In this document: positions 4,162-5,469 of the stretch, piece by piece
How the letters are laid out: each line of letters starts with the position of its first letter
Position numbering within the stretch: the first letter of the stretch is position 1
Assembly: GCA_937875975.1 (NCBI GenBank)
Contig: CALEEU010000184.1
Location: 1 to 5,469 of the forward strand
Source of the DNA: an uncultured Opitutia bacterium
Lineage (GTDB): Bacteria; Verrucomicrobiota; Verrucomicrobiia; Opitutales; UBA953
DNA length: 5,469 nucleotides
Direction: 5' to 3'
Position numbers and translations under genes: made by a program
The notes under the pieces: generated by a model
Seen by the model: the letters and a program-made list of their open reading frames with translations, nothing else
Database searches by the model: none
Told to the model about the DNA's origin: nothing

Positions 4162-5229
4162 GTGCGTCTCGAAGAGCTGGATTTCGAACTCCCGCCCGAA
4201 CGCATCGCCGCCACGCCTGCCGCGCGGCGCGACGCCTCGCGGTTGCTCGTCGTGCGCCGCGCCACGCGCACCATCGAGCATCGTCGTTTCAGCGACCTGC
4301 CGGAGCTCCTGCCGCCCGGCACCGTGCTCATCCGCAACAACGTCTCCGTGCTGAAGGCGCGCCTCTTCGGGGTGCGTCCCACCGGCGGCAAAGTCGAGTG
4401 CCTGCTGCTCCGCCCCACGTTGGATCCCCTCGAATGGTGGTGCATGTTGCGCCCCGGCAAACGTGCCGGTGATACCGCCGGTTTCATCGTCGATGGCCGC
4501 CGCGCCGTCGCCGTCGAGAACGCGCACGGCGAATACCGCGTGCGTTTCGACCTGCCGCCTGGCGAGACCGTGCAGGACTTCGCGGAACGCCTTGGCGAAA
4601 TCCCGTTGCCGCCTTACATCGTCGAAGCGCGCAAGGAACGCGGGCTCGCGCCGACGGATGATGCGGAGCGTTATCAGACCGTGTACGCCGACCCCACGGC
4701 CGCGCGCGCCGCGGCCGCGCCCACGGCCGGATTGCACTTCACGCCCGAGCTCCTGGAGACCCTCCGCACGCGCGGACATGAATCGTTCGACCTCGTGCTC
4801 GACGTCGGCCCCGGGACCTTCCAGCCCGTCACCGCGACGGACATCACCACGCACGTCATGCATTCCGAGACTTACCGGATCCCGGCCAAGACCGTGCAGG
4901 CTCTGCGGGAGCGTCGCCCGCGTCTGGCGATCGGCACCACCTCCGTGCGCGCCAGCGAGGATGCCTTGCGCAAAGTCCCCCGGTTCGTCCACGAGGGCGA
5001 TTTCGTCTCCGAGGCCTCCTTGTTCATCCAGCCCGGCGACACCTTGGGCTGCTGCGAGCATCTCCTGACCAACTTCCACCTCCCTAAGTCGACCCTCCTG
5101 TGTCTCGTCGGGGCCTTCCTGACCCCCGGGGACCCCTCCGGGGTGGCCTGGCTTAAGGAGATTTATGCCGAGGCCATCCGGGAGGAATACCGCTTCTTCA
5201 GCTATGGGGATGCCATGCTGATCCTGTGA
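4162..5229 (+). CDS. queA: S-adenosylmethionine:tRNA ribosyltransferase-isomerase QueA
   Basis: This gene encodes 355 residues with a GTG start. QueA transfers the ribosyl part of S-adenosylmethionine to preQ1 at tRNA position 34, giving epoxyqueuosine, in the cytoplasm. Family motifs run the whole length: FELPPERIAATPAARRDASRLLV (8-30), RNNVSVLKARLFG (58-70), TGGKVECLLLR (74-84), GEIPLPPYI (145-153), RYQTVYA (170-176), APTAGLHFT (186-194), DVGPGTFQPV (214-223), HVMHSETYRIP (231-241), AIGTTSVRASED (256-267), LTNFHLPKSTLL (302-313) and EEYRFFSYGDAML (341-353). The length is normal and the gene looks intact. The segment at 58-63 reads RNNVSV where the best-known homologues have FNNTRV, probably a lineage variant. 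The start is fixed by the GGAG at 4149 and by the usual N terminus. It follows the yhaM-like gene by four bases. No clear intrinsic terminator follows. Confidence 0.97.
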   Translation: MRLEELDFELPPERIAATPAARRDASRLLVVRRATRTIEHRRFSDLPELLPPGTVLIRNNVSVLKARLFGVRPTGGKVECLLLRPTLDPLEWWCMLRPGKRAGDTAGFIVDGRRAVAVENAHGEYRVRFDLPPGETVQDFAERLGEIPLPPYIVEARKERGLAPTDDAERYQTVYADPTAARAAAAPTAGLHFTPELLETLRTRGHESFDLVLDVGPGTFQPVTATDITTHVMHSETYRIPAKTVQALRERRPRLAIGTTSVRASEDALRKVPRFVHEGDFVSEASLFIQPGDTLGCCEHLLTNFHLPKSTLLCLVGAFLTPGDPSGVAWLKEIYAEAIREEYRFFSYGDAMLIL

Positions 5230-5469
5230 TTTAGAGGATTTTGGTCAATTAGGACATTATATAATCGTTTCGGTCATATAAATAACCTGGAACGCTAAAA
5301 AATGGCCTAAAATTCGGTCATTTCAGCGGTAGAATTCCGAAATCAGGCCAGTTTCGCGGAAGATCAAGGCGGTGCGCAGGCAAATGAGGAAAACGCAGGT
5401 TGTTCACACAATTGAGTTCCAATCTGCACAAATAGGGACATTTTCTAGGGAGTAGTCCCTACCCGGCTA
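5230..5469. other. AT-rich non-coding tail with short repeats
   Basis: Composition drops sharply in GC right after the queA stop. There is no convincing reading frame or RNA gene. TTCGGTCAT occurs at 5269-5277 and 5313-5321, with a related TTGGTCAAT at 5241-5249. TTCGG (5313-5317) can pair with CCGAA (5338-5342). TATAAT occurs at 5260-5265 without a well-placed -35 box. A small hairpin AGGGA/TCCCT (5447-5460) followed by ACC may be a decayed REP-like element at the window edge. Confidence 0.4.

Noticed and set aside
3108..4487. 459-codon minus-strand open frame opposite the yhaM-like gene and queA
   Set aside because: It is opposite two well-supported genes, its composition is of the antisense type, and it has no family motif.
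4141..5079. 312-codon minus-strand open frame opposite queA
   Set aside because: It is antisense to a fully conserved QueA reading frame.
5258..5265. TATAAT at 5260-5265 as a promoter -10 box
   Set aside because: No -35 element lies at the proper distance; in an AT-rich tract the match may be chance.

Overview
The window is GC-rich apart from its last 240 bases. It looks like the chromosome of a member of the Verrucomicrobiota, most likely an Opitutales-type bacterium. This is an inference from gene content: an exported ThuA-like protein, an exported HEAT-like protein and a probable Gfo/Idh/MocA oxidoreductase together, plus the style of the intergenic repeats. No marker gene here proves the lineage.

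Layout. (1) Bases 1-137 hold the last 44 codons of a probable Gfo/Idh/MocA-family oxidoreductase on +. (2) Bases 138-560 are a repeat-filled non-coding stretch. (3) Bases 561-1337 (+) encode a 258-residue exported alpha-helical HEAT-like protein. (4) Bases 1338-1973 are a second, longer repeat mosaic. (5) Bases 1974-2756 (-) encode a 260-residue exported ThuA-like protein. (6) Bases 2757-3164 are a third repeat mosaic. (7) Bases 3165-4157 and 4162-5229 (+) form a tight two-gene operon: a YhaM-type OB-fold/HD 3'-5' exoribonuclease, then QueA of queuosine tRNA modification. (8) Bases 5230-5469 are AT-rich and apparently non-coding.

The first three genes fit the sugar-utilisation repertoire common in this phylum (Gfo/Idh/MocA and ThuA proteins), but they are not one transcription unit, because thuA points the other way. 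The last two genes are RNA-metabolism housekeeping genes.

The most striking content is intergenic. At least 17 short hairpins share one design: a GGTAG leader (sometimes degenerate), then a 9-base arm, a loop of 3 (once 2) bases, and a 9-base arm. They occur in both orientations. The stems differ in sequence but keep their pairing. This matches the architecture of REP elements mobilised by RAYT (TnpA-REP) transposases. Between the hairpins lie degenerate tandem arrays of 7- and 8-base units, similar in style to the STRR heptamers of cyanobacteria. Blocks of this mosaic recur as 34- to 109-base direct or inverted copies, including a 109-base direct repeat on either side of thuA. No RAYT transposase gene is in the window, so the family would have to be mobilised in trans.
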